DNA of 64,000 nucleotides from Kineobactrum sediminis (GTDB lineage Bacteria; Pseudomonadota; Gammaproteobacteria; Pseudomonadales; Halieaceae), in assembly GCF_002868715.1 (NCBI RefSeq), contig NZ_PKLZ01000003.1, positions 593,632 to 657,631 on the forward strand. The letters run 5' to 3'. Below the pieces are notes generated by a model, which saw nothing but the letters and a program-made list of their open reading frames with translations, was not told the origin of the DNA and made no database searches. Both the position numbers and the translations under genes were made by a program. Below are positions 25,630 through 33,397 of the stretch, piece after piece. The first letter of the stretch is position 1. Each line of letters begins with the position of its first letter.

Positions 25630-25634
25630 CTACC

Positions 25635-25832
25635 TTAATCTCGCTCATACCAGCCAAAAGGATCTGCGCCGGCGTCAAGGCGGCCGGTGCGGTAGTTGTA
25701 GTCGCCAACCAGATCAGAGTCATGCAGGCGTCGTTCTTCTTCCTGCATCTCAGCCGACGCAGCCACATCAACGCAGAATCCCCACACGGCCTTGATAAAG
25801 GAGAATACCAGTTGAAACGGTGCGTTATTCAT
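25635..25832 (-). CDS. Small unrecognised protein convergent to traG
   Basis: From the internal Met at 25832 the frame encodes 65 residues: a short amphipathic or hydrophobic start (FQLVFSFIKAVWGFCVDVAA), then an acidic part ending in RTGRLDAGADPFGWYERD. Small proteins of unknown function commonly sit convergent to traG in these elements (for example DUF3742), and the Gly/Asp-rich tail is reminiscent of them. I cannot claim membership. The longer 115-residue reading extends into the neighbouring gene. Confidence 0.5.
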   Translation of the reverse strand: MNNAPFQLVFSFIKAVWGFCVDVAASAEMQEEERRLHDSDLVGDYNYRTGRLDAGADPFGWYERD

Positions 25833-25863
25833 CCGAGTCACCCGACTTGTAGACAGACCAATG

Positions 25864-26265
25864 TTAGAAGAATAGATCCAATCTACTCTCCTGTCCAGCT
25901 GGGGCATTGGGGTCGGACGGCGCTCTCGGTGGTCGAGAGAGCCGGAGCCCCGTTGTCGTGTCGAGGTAAAACCAAGTCTCACCTTTGTGAATCACACCGC
26001 ATTCCATGCTGGCGTATCGAATCACGTCTGATATAGTCGCTCGGGTTTTGTCCCAAGAATTCAAATGAAGTGCAGCTTTCGACCCGAAGCCGACGGTTGG
26101 CAAAGGGCCGTTTTGGGAGTTGTTCGAGAACCAATGGAGGGCCGGATTCTGGCCAATTGGGGAAATATGCATCGTGTTACCAGGGAGCGGCGGTCCTCTT
26201 GGTTGGACTTGGAGTGGGAGTTTTTGACGCGCTGATTTTACAAAAATAGTCCTGTTGTTGGCCAC
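25864..26265 (-). CDS. Hypothetical protein upstream of the convergent small gene
   Basis: A 133-residue minus-strand frame ends 31 bp before the 65-residue gene on the same strand, so the two could form a small operon. The C-terminal half (TWFYLDTTTGLRLSRPP and flanks) reads like a folded domain. The first part is basic and less convincing, the start is a GTG without a clear ribosome site, and an internal Met at residue 32 is possible. No family is recognised. Confidence 0.4.
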   Translation of the reverse strand: MANNRTIFVKSARQKLPLQVQPRGPPLPGNTMHISPIGQNPALHWFSNNSQNGPLPTVGFGSKAALHLNSWDKTRATISDVIRYASMECGVIHKGETWFYLDTTTGLRLSRPPRAPSDPNAPAGQESRLDLFF

Positions 26266-26318
26266 GATATTCGAATTAACCGGAATGGCCTTATACGGCC
26301 CGGTCTGGTGGATTCGCA

Positions 26319-26325
26319 GTTAGGC
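26319..26325 (+). other. Integron-type core site GTTAGGC (cassette left end)
   Basis: GTTAGGC fits the integron simple site consensus GTTRRRY. It lies 28 bp upstream of the DUF4145 gene, and a full attC site follows that gene. It would mark the recombination point at the left end of the cassette. The preceding attC or attI half is not recognisable, so the upstream side may be decayed. Confidence 0.5.
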
Positions 26326-26352
26326 GAGCAGGACGAATGTAAGGGAATAGCT

Positions 26353-27153
26353 ATGCCGAGAGAACCTTCACCGCCGTCGATAACTGAGACAGCCTTCGAT
26401 TGTCCGCATTGCGGGGCATATACGACTCAGTATTGGTTTGAGGTATACGCAAATGCGCGAGACAAAAACGCCACTCCGCATATTCCAGACGGAAACACAC
26501 GAAAGCGGATAACCGAGGAAAAGGACATTCCAGATGAGGCAAAACGCAATCTCCTCGAATGGTGTGACAAGATGGATAGCGGTTTAATCTATCTGGAAAG
26601 GAATGATGGCAAATACGCACCTAGAAATGTAGACAACCTAAACCTGAGTCAGTGTTATAACTGCGACAAAGTCGCTGTATGGGTTAAAGGGAATCTGATC
26701 CACCCAAATCAAAAACTTGGCGTGCCCCCAAATACTGACCTTCCAGATCACATAATTCGGGACTACGAGGAAGCTCGGGGCATTCTTGGTGATTCGCCAA
26801 GAGGTGCAGCGGCGCTGCTTCGCCTAGGTGTGCAAAAGCTCTGCGTACACCTTGGCGAGAAAGGTAAGAACATTGATGACGACATCGCAAGTTTGGTTTC
26901 TAAAGGCTTGAATCCGCTTGTTCAAAAGTCATTGGATATAGTTCGCGTGATCGGTAACGAGGCGGTACATCCTGGCGTCATAGATTTATACGATGATAGA
27001 GACACTGCTAGTCAATTGCTCATCCTCATCAACTCGATTGCCGACCAGATGATTAGCCATCCCAAGAAAGTTGAAGAGCTCTATGGGAAGCTACCGGAAA
27101 ATAAACGGGAGGCAATTGAAAAGCGCAATAGCAAGGTAAAGCAGAGTGAATAA
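26353..27153 (+). CDS. DUF4145-domain protein (gene-cassette ORF)
   Basis: From ATG 26353 this is 266 residues. The N-terminus has a Cys pair in FDCPHCGAYT and a second in LSQCYNCDKVAVWV, forming a zinc-ribbon-like unit. The C-terminal half carries the DUF4145 segment ARGILGDSPRGAAALLRLG and VIGNEAVHPG. DUF4145 proteins are predicted HEPN-like helical domains, often attached to restriction or defence enzymes. Here the gene stands alone between a GTTAGGC site and a well-formed attC, so it was probably acquired as an integron cassette. A DUF4145-like domain also heads the helicase downstream of BREX. Confidence 0.8.
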   Translation: MPREPSPPSITETAFDCPHCGAYTTQYWFEVYANARDKNATPHIPDGNTRKRITEEKDIPDEAKRNLLEWCDKMDSGLIYLERNDGKYAPRNVDNLNLSQCYNCDKVAVWVKGNLIHPNQKLGVPPNTDLPDHIIRDYEEARGILGDSPRGAAALLRLGVQKLCVHLGEKGKNIDDDIASLVSKGLNPLVQKSLDIVRVIGNEAVHPGVIDLYDDRDTASQLLILINSIADQMISHPKKVEELYGKLPENKREAIEKRNSKVKQSE

Positions 27154-27156
27154 TTC

Positions 27157-27220
27157 GCCTAACAATGCGCTCCTGCCGACGTCGGCGCTGATGCGCCGCA
27201 ACCGAGCTCAGGCGTTATGC
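27157..27220 (+). repeat. attC recombination site (integron cassette)
   Basis: The 64-bp element runs from GCCTAAC (27157-27163, inverse core RYYYAAC) to GTTATGC (27214-27220, core). It reads GCCTAACAATGCGCTCCTG at the left and CTCAGGCGTTATGC at the right, the same layout as known attC sites. Internal complementarity includes GCTC with GAGC and a hairpin CGGCGC-TGAT-GCGCCG. It begins 3 bp after the DUF4145 stop codon, as expected in a cassette. No integron integrase gene is in the window. Confidence 0.75.
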
Positions 27221-27516
27221 GGACCAGTGTGACGTTGAGAACAGCTGTGAGTGAATTCTGGATTCAATCTGGCTGACGATGAAGCTGAGAGGGTGTTGAG
27301 TAAGAGATAACTTACGATTCGCTAGTTAGATACATTGACGTGCTTGTGATTCAGAAAAAATGTTCAAAAACAATACGAATCCCGTGTGGATTATTTGAAA
27401 ATGAACACTGAAAGCCACTTGTAAATAATGTAATATATCGCATATGTAGTGCACTGATAGCAGTTGTCATTTTGGCACCTTTAAAAAATTAAAAACCATT
27501 TCAGCCTGGGGAACGC
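27221..27516. promoter_or_regulatory. AT-rich leader of the ABC-3C operon
   Basis: This AT-rich stretch separates the attC from the HNH gene. TTGTCA near 27464 with AATTAA 17 bp on could be a sigma-70-like promoter, though the match is poor, and GGGGA precedes the ATG. Composition drops sharply in GC here relative to the conjugation genes. Confidence 0.35.
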
Positions 27517-28332
27517 ATGGGTGACAAGGCAAGAAAATATCGACCGTCTCACGTGAGAAGGCTGGATACATTATCAGGAAATCTCTGCTCTTTCCCAGGC
27601 TGTGACAGAAAATTGGTTGCAAGAGATGGTGAAACCATAGTTAGTAAGATTTGCCATATTGAAGCTGCAAGCGAGGAAGGTCCTCGTTTCAATGAAAAAA
27701 AGAATGATGATGAGCGAAGGCACTTTAGCAATCTAATACTTATGTGTGATGAATGCCATAACATCATTGATAACAAAGACAATGAAGCGAAATATTCAGT
27801 GGAAATTCTTCAGCAATGGAAAAAAGACCATCATGAAAAGATGGAGTCGCTAAAGAAGCCTAATTATTCGCCATTATCACAGGTCATAAACGCTATTGCG
27901 TCACTCGACCTTGATACATTCGATGAGAACGGCTCAGAGATTGATGTCTTTAATATCGAAGATAAGATATCCCACAATTGTTTGGTGAGAAATGTTGAAT
28001 TAATTAATGAGTATAAGGTTTTTTATCCAAAAATATCAGCCCTTTACTCAGAGCTTGAATTGCAAGGTTCTTTCAAAAAAGAGAAGCTATTAAGGAATAT
28101 ACGCAGAATATATTTGAAAGTTCTAGGTTCCTATGTAGGCGTATCGGAAAACAGGCTAGAAATTATCCAGAACAACGCTGATAGCATTATTGAAGATGTT
28201 GAAGATGAGCTTCTTGCGACTTGCGAAACAAACACCTCAATTAATCAAGACGATATAGTTTTTGGTCTATCGATTATCATGGTTGATGCTTTTATGCGGT
28301 GTAAGATTCTAGAGGAGCCGCCAAAAAAATGA
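27517..28332 (+). CDS. HNH endonuclease, effector of an ABC-three-component system
   Basis: This 271-residue protein has an N-terminal HNH nuclease of the type that reads CSFPGCDRKL, then CHIEAASEEGPRFN, then NLILMCDECHNIID. The Cys pairs bind the structural zinc, and the His/Asn residues form the catalytic site (about 27-90). The rest (about 120-271) is a helical domain such as found at the C-terminus of ABC-3C effectors. The stop overlaps the next start by 4 bp, and the third gene is a DUF2326 ATPase, so this is the nuclease arm of a predicted conflict system that cuts DNA when the ATPase senses invasion (inferred). The gene is strikingly AT-rich. Confidence 0.8.
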   Translation: MGDKARKYRPSHVRRLDTLSGNLCSFPGCDRKLVARDGETIVSKICHIEAASEEGPRFNEKKNDDERRHFSNLILMCDECHNIIDNKDNEAKYSVEILQQWKKDHHEKMESLKKPNYSPLSQVINAIASLDLDTFDENGSEIDVFNIEDKISHNCLVRNVELINEYKVFYPKISALYSELELQGSFKKEKLLRNIRRIYLKVLGSYVGVSENRLEIIQNNADSIIEDVEDELLATCETNTSINQDDIVFGLSIIMVDAFMRCKILEEPPKK

Positions 28333-28559
28333 TACTTGGAAAGGATATTCACCCCGAGAGGAAAATTTATTACTGGGGAGCAATTGTTATTGATGGCATC
28401 CGTCAACATGGGGGCGATGAAATCCCTTTCTTTTCCCTTTTCGAGGAGCTTCGTGCTGACCATGAGATATCAATGGACGTATATGCCTTGACTTTGGATT
28501 GGTTGTTTTTATTGGGCGCTATAGATGGTGAAAAAGGGGTTATAAAAAAGTGTTTTTAA
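28329..28559 (+). CDS. ABC-three-component system middle component
   Basis: This 76-residue protein is encoded between the effector and ATPase genes and overlaps both (4 and 10 bp). It reads ERKIYYWGAIVIDGI, then FSLFEELR and MDVYALTLDWLFLLGAI. That resembles the small winged-helix-like middle components that bridge effector and ATPase in ABC-3C systems. Size and order are diagnostic more than any single motif. Confidence 0.75.
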   Translation: MILGKDIHPERKIYYWGAIVIDGIRQHGGDEIPFFSLFEELRADHEISMDVYALTLDWLFLLGAIDGEKGVIKKCF

Positions 28560-30247
28560 AGCGCCTGATGATAGAGAATGAATCAGTCACTATAAGAGAT
28601 ATACATTTCCGGAAAGGTATAAATCTCATTATTGACGAAACATCCACTGAGCGCAAAAAGGAATCAGGAAACAATGTTGGCAAGACGACGGTTTTGCGCT
28701 TGATTGATTATTGTCTTGGGAGCAGTGGTAAGAATATTTATAAGGATCCCGAGTTTAATTCAAAATCTAACAGTAAGATCGAGGAATTTTTAACTGAAAA
28801 TAATATCTGTGTGACTCTGGTGCTAAAGGAGGATTTAGATGTTAGAGCCTCTCGAGAAATAACGATCAAACGCAATTTCTTGAAGCGCTCGCAAAAGATT
28901 GTTGAGGTGAACGGAGAAAGAGTAAAATCAAGGGATTTTCCTGAGAATCTGAAGCCTGAAATATTCCAGACTAATATAGCGAAGCCCACGTTTAAACAGA
29001 TTAAGGCCAAGAATATTCGAGATGAAAAGAATCGGCTGGTTAATACAATAAAGGTTTTAGATGCATACTCAAAAGCAGAAGAGTATGAGGCGCTGTATCT
29101 TTTTTGGCTTGGCATAGAGCTGGATGTCGCAGACAGAAAGCAATCTCTCTTCTCGCAAAGGAAGATCGAGGAGAACCTTCAAATAAGGTTAAAGAAAGAA
29201 AACACTATATCTCAGATTGAGCAATCGTTACTTGTTATAGATTCTGAAATAGAATCTTTAGAAGAGTTGAAAGAAAAATTTATTGTAAACGATAGTTATT
29301 TGGAAGATTTCGACGAGTTAAATAAAGTGAAATCAGAAATTAATCGTTTTTCTACGCGGATATCACGACTTCGAATGAGAAAATCTTTAATTGAGGAAAG
29401 TGTGGATGAGTTAGAAAAAGAAGTCTCTAACCTAGACGTTGAAAGGATTCATTACTTGTATGACGAGGCAAAGGCATTACTTCCTGAAATTCAAAGATCA
29501 TTTAATGATACGCTAAAGTTCCATAACGGTATGATTTTGGAGAAGCAGAAGTTTATTGAGAAGGAGTTGCCGGTATTGGAATCCGAAATAGGCGCTCTTT
29601 CCGTTAGGATGTCTGAACTTTTGCTATCAGAGGAAGATATTTCTGAGCGCCTGAAAAAATCTGGTGCGATGGAAGAATTCCAAGATTTAGTCGTTAGGTT
29701 AAATAGTTGCTATGAGGCAAAGGGAACCATAGAGGAGCAAAAGAGACTCTGGGACAGCACCACTGAAAAGCTTTCTTCGATTTGCTCTGAGCTCGAAAAG
29801 CTCGATAAGGGTATTGACTCTTTGGATGAGAAAATTCAGGAGAGAGTATCTATATTCAATAAATTCTTTTCGAAAATGTCTAACGATTTGTACGGTGAAA
29901 AATTTGTCTTAAGTGCGGATAAAAACGAAAAGGGCTATGAGCTCAACATTTCAAATCTTATCGGAAACCCAGGGACGGGAAAGAAGAAGGGTGAGACTGC
30001 TGCTTTTGATTTGGCTTACATAAAGTTCGCAGATCATATGGGAATAAAATGTCTACACTTTGTCCTACAAGACCAAATTGAGAACATTCACGATAATCAA
30101 ATATCGAGCATTCTGATTGATGTTGTTGAGAATATGAACTGTCAATATGTTCTCTCGGTTCTTAAAGATAAGTTGCCTACTGATGTGGCCACTTCACAAT
30201 ACGAAATACTATCGTTATCTCAGTCTGATAAGCTATTCAAAGTCTGA
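28550..30247 (+). CDS. DUF2326 ABC-type ATPase of an ABC-three-component system
   Basis: This 565-residue SMC/RecN-like ATPase has a Walker A region, GNNVGKTTVLRLIDYC, at about 40-55. Long coiled-coil arms follow (about 180-440, Glu/Lys/Leu-rich). The C-terminal ATPase lobe has KKKGETAAFDLAYIKF (about 481-496) and a Walker B-like LHFVLQDQIENIHDNQ. DUF2326 members are the ATPases of ABC-3C systems. It presumably senses a phage or nucleic acid state and licenses the HNH effector. The gene is AT-rich like its partners, which marks the trio as a recent foreign unit in the GC-rich island. Confidence 0.8.
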   Translation: MFLKRLMIENESVTIRDIHFRKGINLIIDETSTERKKESGNNVGKTTVLRLIDYCLGSSGKNIYKDPEFNSKSNSKIEEFLTENNICVTLVLKEDLDVRASREITIKRNFLKRSQKIVEVNGERVKSRDFPENLKPEIFQTNIAKPTFKQIKAKNIRDEKNRLVNTIKVLDAYSKAEEYEALYLFWLGIELDVADRKQSLFSQRKIEENLQIRLKKENTISQIEQSLLVIDSEIESLEELKEKFIVNDSYLEDFDELNKVKSEINRFSTRISRLRMRKSLIEESVDELEKEVSNLDVERIHYLYDEAKALLPEIQRSFNDTLKFHNGMILEKQKFIEKELPVLESEIGALSVRMSELLLSEEDISERLKKSGAMEEFQDLVVRLNSCYEAKGTIEEQKRLWDSTTEKLSSICSELEKLDKGIDSLDEKIQERVSIFNKFFSKMSNDLYGEKFVLSADKNEKGYELNISNLIGNPGTGKKKGETAAFDLAYIKFADHMGIKCLHFVLQDQIENIHDNQISSILIDVVENMNCQYVLSVLKDKLPTDVATSQYEILSLSQSDKLFKV

Positions 30248-30270
30248 GATATATTGATTACCGTAGATGC

Positions 30271-30413
30271 GCATAACAAGTCCATTCAACACATGCGAAA
30301 ACCTCCTCTTCGCTGCGGTTCTGCCACCGGCGATGACTGGCGTTAACGTCCGCTCCTGGCCGGATTGAGTAAGCTCGGCAGGAGCACACAACTCACAGGT
30401 ATAAGCGTTATCG
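30271..30413 (+). repeat. attC-like segment, degenerate or compound
   Basis: GCATAAC at 30271-30277 with CAAGTCCATTCAAC resembles the left half of many attC sites. GTTAACG (30342-30348) and GTTATCG (30407-30413) are possible core sites. The inner part contains a hairpin, arms 30352-30362 and 30376-30385, pairing ten bases with one extrahelical G. The halves do not pair as cleanly as in the attC at 27157, so this may be two overlapping or decayed sites. Confidence 0.45.
30345..30360. repeat. 16-bp direct repeat, copy 1
   Basis: AACGTCCGCTCCTGGC recurs exactly at 31270-31285, and both copies follow GTTAAC. The copies flank the DUF2971 gene, which fits shared halves of cassette recombination sites. 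Confidence 0.6.
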
Positions 30414-30483
30414 CACAAGGAATAAGATTAGTGGCATTAAGTTTGCTACGGGGCTAATTGTTGCTAGCCAGTAGGGGTAAAAC

Positions 30484-31197
30484 ATGGTGAAAAAATCTAA
30501 ATCGTTAGCGCAGCCCTCATGGAACGCCACAGTCTGGCGATACATGGGTGTTGATAAGTTCTTTGATTTAATTCTGAATGAGCATCTCGTTTTCAATCGA
30601 GCAGACAATTTTACGGATAAGAACGAGTTATTATTTGACTGGATTTCTCTTGATCAACATGCAAGCGGAAATGAGCTGAAACAGACCGAGTTTGATCAGC
30701 GCTGCAAAAGCCTAAAGGAATCAGCTTTTGTTAGCTCTTGGTCGGCGCAAAAGAACGAGTCGTTCGGCCTTTGGAAAGTATACTTGGGCGGGAATAATCC
30801 AGGCGTCGCGATCAAGACTAATTACCAAGATTTGATTAAATCCTTCCCTTCATCGAGGTTTGACATCGTCTCGGGCAGAGTAAGGTACCATACGCCAACC
30901 CGCGGAAAGGCTTTTGACTACATGGTCCAGTTGGACGATGAGCAACTAATTGGAACGAAGTATGCGGGGTACTCTTACGAACACGAAGTTAGGTTGTTTC
31001 TAATACCGCCGTCCACTAATTTTGGGGGGCAAAAAATAGTTCAAATACCAGTCAGCTTGGATAGCCTAATCCATGAAATATGGTTATCGCCGTGGATAGC
31101 CTCTTGGTTTCAAAGCACCTTCAATGAGATTGTTGATAGGCTTCGTCCCAGTATTTTGGAAAGAATTCGTCCGTCCAGACTGAATGACAATGGCTAA
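30484..31197 (+). CDS. DUF2971-domain protein (probable gene-cassette ORF)
   Basis: This 237-residue soluble protein shows the DUF2971 pattern. An N-terminal VWRYMGVDKFFDLILNEHL leads to LVFNRADNFTDKNE, and a middle SWSAQKNESFGLWKVYLGG has the W-x-x-Y spacing seen in the family. Later YEHEVRLFLIP matches. Function is unknown; members turn up often in integron cassettes and defence islands. It is flanked by attC-like DNA and 16-bp direct repeats and is AT-rich, so it is probably the third cassette. No ribosome site of note precedes the ATG at 30484. Confidence 0.75.
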   Translation: MVKKSKSLAQPSWNATVWRYMGVDKFFDLILNEHLVFNRADNFTDKNELLFDWISLDQHASGNELKQTEFDQRCKSLKESAFVSSWSAQKNESFGLWKVYLGGNNPGVAIKTNYQDLIKSFPSSRFDIVSGRVRYHTPTRGKAFDYMVQLDDEQLIGTKYAGYSYEHEVRLFLIPPSTNFGGQKIVQIPVSLDSLIHEIWLSPWIASWFQSTFNEIVDRLRPSILERIRPSRLNDNG

Positions 31198-31269
31198 AAA
31201 GGTCATCAGTCTTGTGTTTCCGAGGCCTAATATAAACTGTTAATTCGCTACTTAAAAGCTGTGTTAACA

Positions 31270-31285
31270 AACGTCCGCTCCTGGC
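31270..31285. repeat. 16-bp direct repeat, copy 2
   Basis: Exact second copy of the element at 30345-30360, again just after GTTAAC. It may be the left half of a truncated attC, because no matching right core site follows within about 150 bp. Confidence 0.6.
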
Positions 31286-31321
31286 ACATTATAGAACAAC
31301 CGATAATGCGACTGTCACAAT

Positions 31322-31350
31322 AAACCCGGTCAACTTATGGCGGGGTTTTT
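31322..31350 (+). terminator. Weak rho-independent terminator candidate
   Basis: AAACCC and GGGTTT arms (31322-31327 and 31343-31348) run directly into a T-tract. The stem is only six base pairs with a 15-nt loop, so strength is doubtful. It lies 125 bp downstream of the DUF2971 gene and upstream of BREX. Confidence 0.35.
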
Positions 31351-31374
31351 AACCAGTGGTACCCTGACGGGCTT

Positions 31375-31393
31375 ATGGTGCCAGTGGCACCAC
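31375..31393. repeat. 19-bp palindromic repeat, copy 2
   Basis: Identical to 2656-2674 and in the same orientation. The flanking bases differ, so the shared unit is just the palindrome with one or two extra bases. Confidence 0.6.
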
Positions 31394-31781
31394 CTGCGAC
31401 GCGGCCTGCCGAGGCACGAATTGAGAGCGTTTGAGACAATTCGGGCTTCTCCCGGGTTGGTTGCCCCGGATAAAGAGCGCTGTGAATACCGGTAGGGGCA
31501 TCGCACTGCGCCCAGGCCACTACCCGCAGCGCTTGGCAGTGACTCGAGCGCACCTGCTTACCGGCACAACACTTGTTCGAACTGCTAGGGTGAGGCCGCC
31601 ATCTTAATGTGCTTGAAAAGGCGACCTGTGCATCCGTACACGCTATCAAAATGAAGTATGGTCGGTAGTCTAAGCATGTACGCAAATTCCAGAGTGGTGG
31701 GGCGCCTGGAACTATTGAACTCGGTTATGATTGAGTGAATTTAAAATCCGAATCCGGGGGCACCATAGGCACAGGATGTAA

Positions 31782-32027
31782 TTGAATGTACTATCCCGAC
31801 ACATGATCGAACTTGATGTCAGGGTGCTCGATGCGATGAGCGATCAAATATTAACCGTTAAAGAAGTTGCTGAGTTTCTGAAAGTAAATGAGCGGACTAT
31901 CTACCGTCTGGCGATCGAGAAGAAGGTTCCAGCCTTTCGAGTGGGTTCTTCCTGGAGGTTCAGAAAAGGTGAGCTCGATGGCTGGATCAAGGCGCAAGAA
32001 GAAAAGCCCGATCCAGAATCCCAATAA
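31782..32027 (+). CDS. Excisionase-like helix-turn-helix protein at the head of BREX
   Basis: The 81-residue protein has an HTH_17-type motif: LTVKEVAEFLKVNERTIYRL, then VPAFRVGSSWRFRKGELDGWI. This MerR/excisionase-like fold binds DNA with a wing. The real start may be the Met at residue 19 (31836), where homologues usually begin; AGGA precedes the first Met. It lies 19 bp upstream of brxA and is probably co-transcribed. It could regulate the BREX operon, or be an excision factor for the island. It is not the WYL-type BrxR regulator known from other BREX loci. Confidence 0.75.
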   Translation: MNVLSRHMIELDVRVLDAMSDQILTVKEVAEFLKVNERTIYRLAIEKKVPAFRVGSSWRFRKGELDGWIKAQEEKPDPESQ

Positions 32028-32046
32028 GGAAGGCCGCAAATAACAC

Positions 32047-32823
32047 ATGTCGATTCAGTCTTTAGAGAAGCTAGGGTTCAAGTTCGGCCAGAGTGGCGCC
32101 CACTCGGCTCGTAGCATGATGCTTGCCGAACTGGTAATCCTCTTTCAAATAACACCGCTCGACGCCACCAGGGAGCAATACCAGGCAGACGTGTGCGACC
32201 ACAACCTGCTCAATAAGCCAACAACCAAAGCTCGCAATCTCACCTACCGTCACTTGCTCGATCTGTATGGCCTTAGCCCCGAAATTCCACTGTTTCGCGT
32301 TTTCCGGAAGCTGTGGCCGCTGGAGCCACCCGGCCAGCCGCTGCTCGCACTGCAGATGGCCCTGACCCGTGATCCACTCCTTCGGCTTGCTCAGCATCAC
32401 ATTGTGGAAACACCCATCGGAGAGGCCGTGACTCGACCTGAGGTCGAAGATTTATTGAGTGGTCCGGACCCAGATCGTTTCAGTCCCGCCTCGCTCAAAT
32501 CCTTCGCTCAGAATATCAACGGCAGTTGGACCCAGGCCGGGGTTCTCCGAGGCAAGACCCGCAAAATCCGCGTGCGGCCCGAGGTGGCCTACACCAACCT
32601 GGTATTTGCGCTATTCCAGGCTTACCTGGAGGGCGCTACGGGAGAGCGACTGTTCCAGAGCCGTTGGACCGCGCTGCTGGGCCGCGGCCAGGACCAGTTG
32701 GAGGAGCTGGCAGTCATCGCCGCCCAGCGCGGCATTATTGATTACCGGCAGTCCGGGGGCGTCACGGAAGTCCGTTTCCCCGGTTTTTTGACCCCGGAAG
32801 AGGAGCAATGGCGTTATGAGTAG
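32047..32823 (+). CDS. brxA: BREX protein BrxA (DUF1819)
   Basis: This 258-residue protein shows the BrxA pattern: an N-terminal helix with SARSMMLAELVILF, then KARNLTYRHLLDLYGLSPEIPLFRVFRKLW. Its C-terminal part ends with RQSGGVTEVRFPGFL. BrxA is a small DNA-binding-like protein needed in type 1 BREX phage exclusion. It is the first gene of the six-gene set, and its end overlaps brxB by 8 bp. Confidence 0.88.
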   Translation: MSIQSLEKLGFKFGQSGAHSARSMMLAELVILFQITPLDATREQYQADVCDHNLLNKPTTKARNLTYRHLLDLYGLSPEIPLFRVFRKLWPLEPPGQPLLALQMALTRDPLLRLAQHHIVETPIGEAVTRPEVEDLLSGPDPDRFSPASLKSFAQNINGSWTQAGVLRGKTRKIRVRPEVAYTNLVFALFQAYLEGATGERLFQSRWTALLGRGQDQLEELAVIAAQRGIIDYRQSGGVTEVRFPGFLTPEEEQWRYE

Positions 32824-33364
32824 CCGTATCGCCCGACTAATCCAGAGCTACCAACGCCACATCGAACTGCCCTGGCAGCCGGGTCTGGCGGGCATTCAAC
32901 GCGTCATCTTCGTGGTTTATGAGAAAGCCGAGGAGCTGCGCATTCGCTATCAGGTACAGGAATTCGAAATCGCTACCAAAAGCGCTGGTCACAATTGGTT
33001 GCAGGTGGACATTACCGATGACTTTGCCCAGTGGATGGCCGGGCAGGAATATCGAGAAGGTTACTTCGAATCCCCCGAGGATTTGCAGGATATCCTCGCC
33101 GACTTCACTGCCACCGTCGTCGCTAAGCTCAATGCGGTCCTCGCTGAGGCCGACGAGAACACCGTGGTTGCCATCCAGGGTGTCGCCAGCCTCTACGGGT
33201 TCAGTCATACCTCCGAGGTAGTGAATGCCATTGCCAACAATATTCCAGGCAGGCTGCTGGTGTTTTTCCCCGGCGAGTATCACCAGAACAACTACCGCCT
33301 GCTGGACGCCCGCCCGGGCTGGAACTACCAGGCGGTACCCATCACGGCGGCGGATACGCTGTAA
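32816..33364 (+). CDS. brxB: BREX protein BrxB (DUF1788)
   Basis: The protein has 182 residues, beginning with RLIQSYQRHIELPWQPGLAG. The central WMAGQEYREGYFESPEDL and the C-terminal GRLLVFFPGEYHQNNYRLLDAR, then WNYQAVPI, are typical of DUF1788. BrxB is required for both defence and host methylation in studied type 1 systems and may bridge BrxC and PglZ. It starts inside the end of brxA and is followed 33 bp later by brxC, with an AGGAG site. Confidence 0.88.
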   Translation: MSSRIARLIQSYQRHIELPWQPGLAGIQRVIFVVYEKAEELRIRYQVQEFEIATKSAGHNWLQVDITDDFAQWMAGQEYREGYFESPEDLQDILADFTATVVAKLNAVLAEADENTVVAIQGVASLYGFSHTSEVVNAIANNIPGRLLVFFPGEYHQNNYRLLDARPGWNYQAVPITAADTL

Positions 33365-33397
33365 CGATTGATCAAAGAATAACCAGGAGCTCCAAGC

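Larger units (their letters stand above)
31198..31781. other. Non-coding gap between cassettes and BREX locus
   Basis: 584 bp without a supported gene. It holds the second 16-bp repeat, a weak terminator-like hairpin, the second copy of the 19-bp palindrome, and presumably the BREX promoter near 31.7 kb. TTGAAC there is followed by A/T-rich bases, but no good -10 spacing is evident. Confidence 0.5.
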
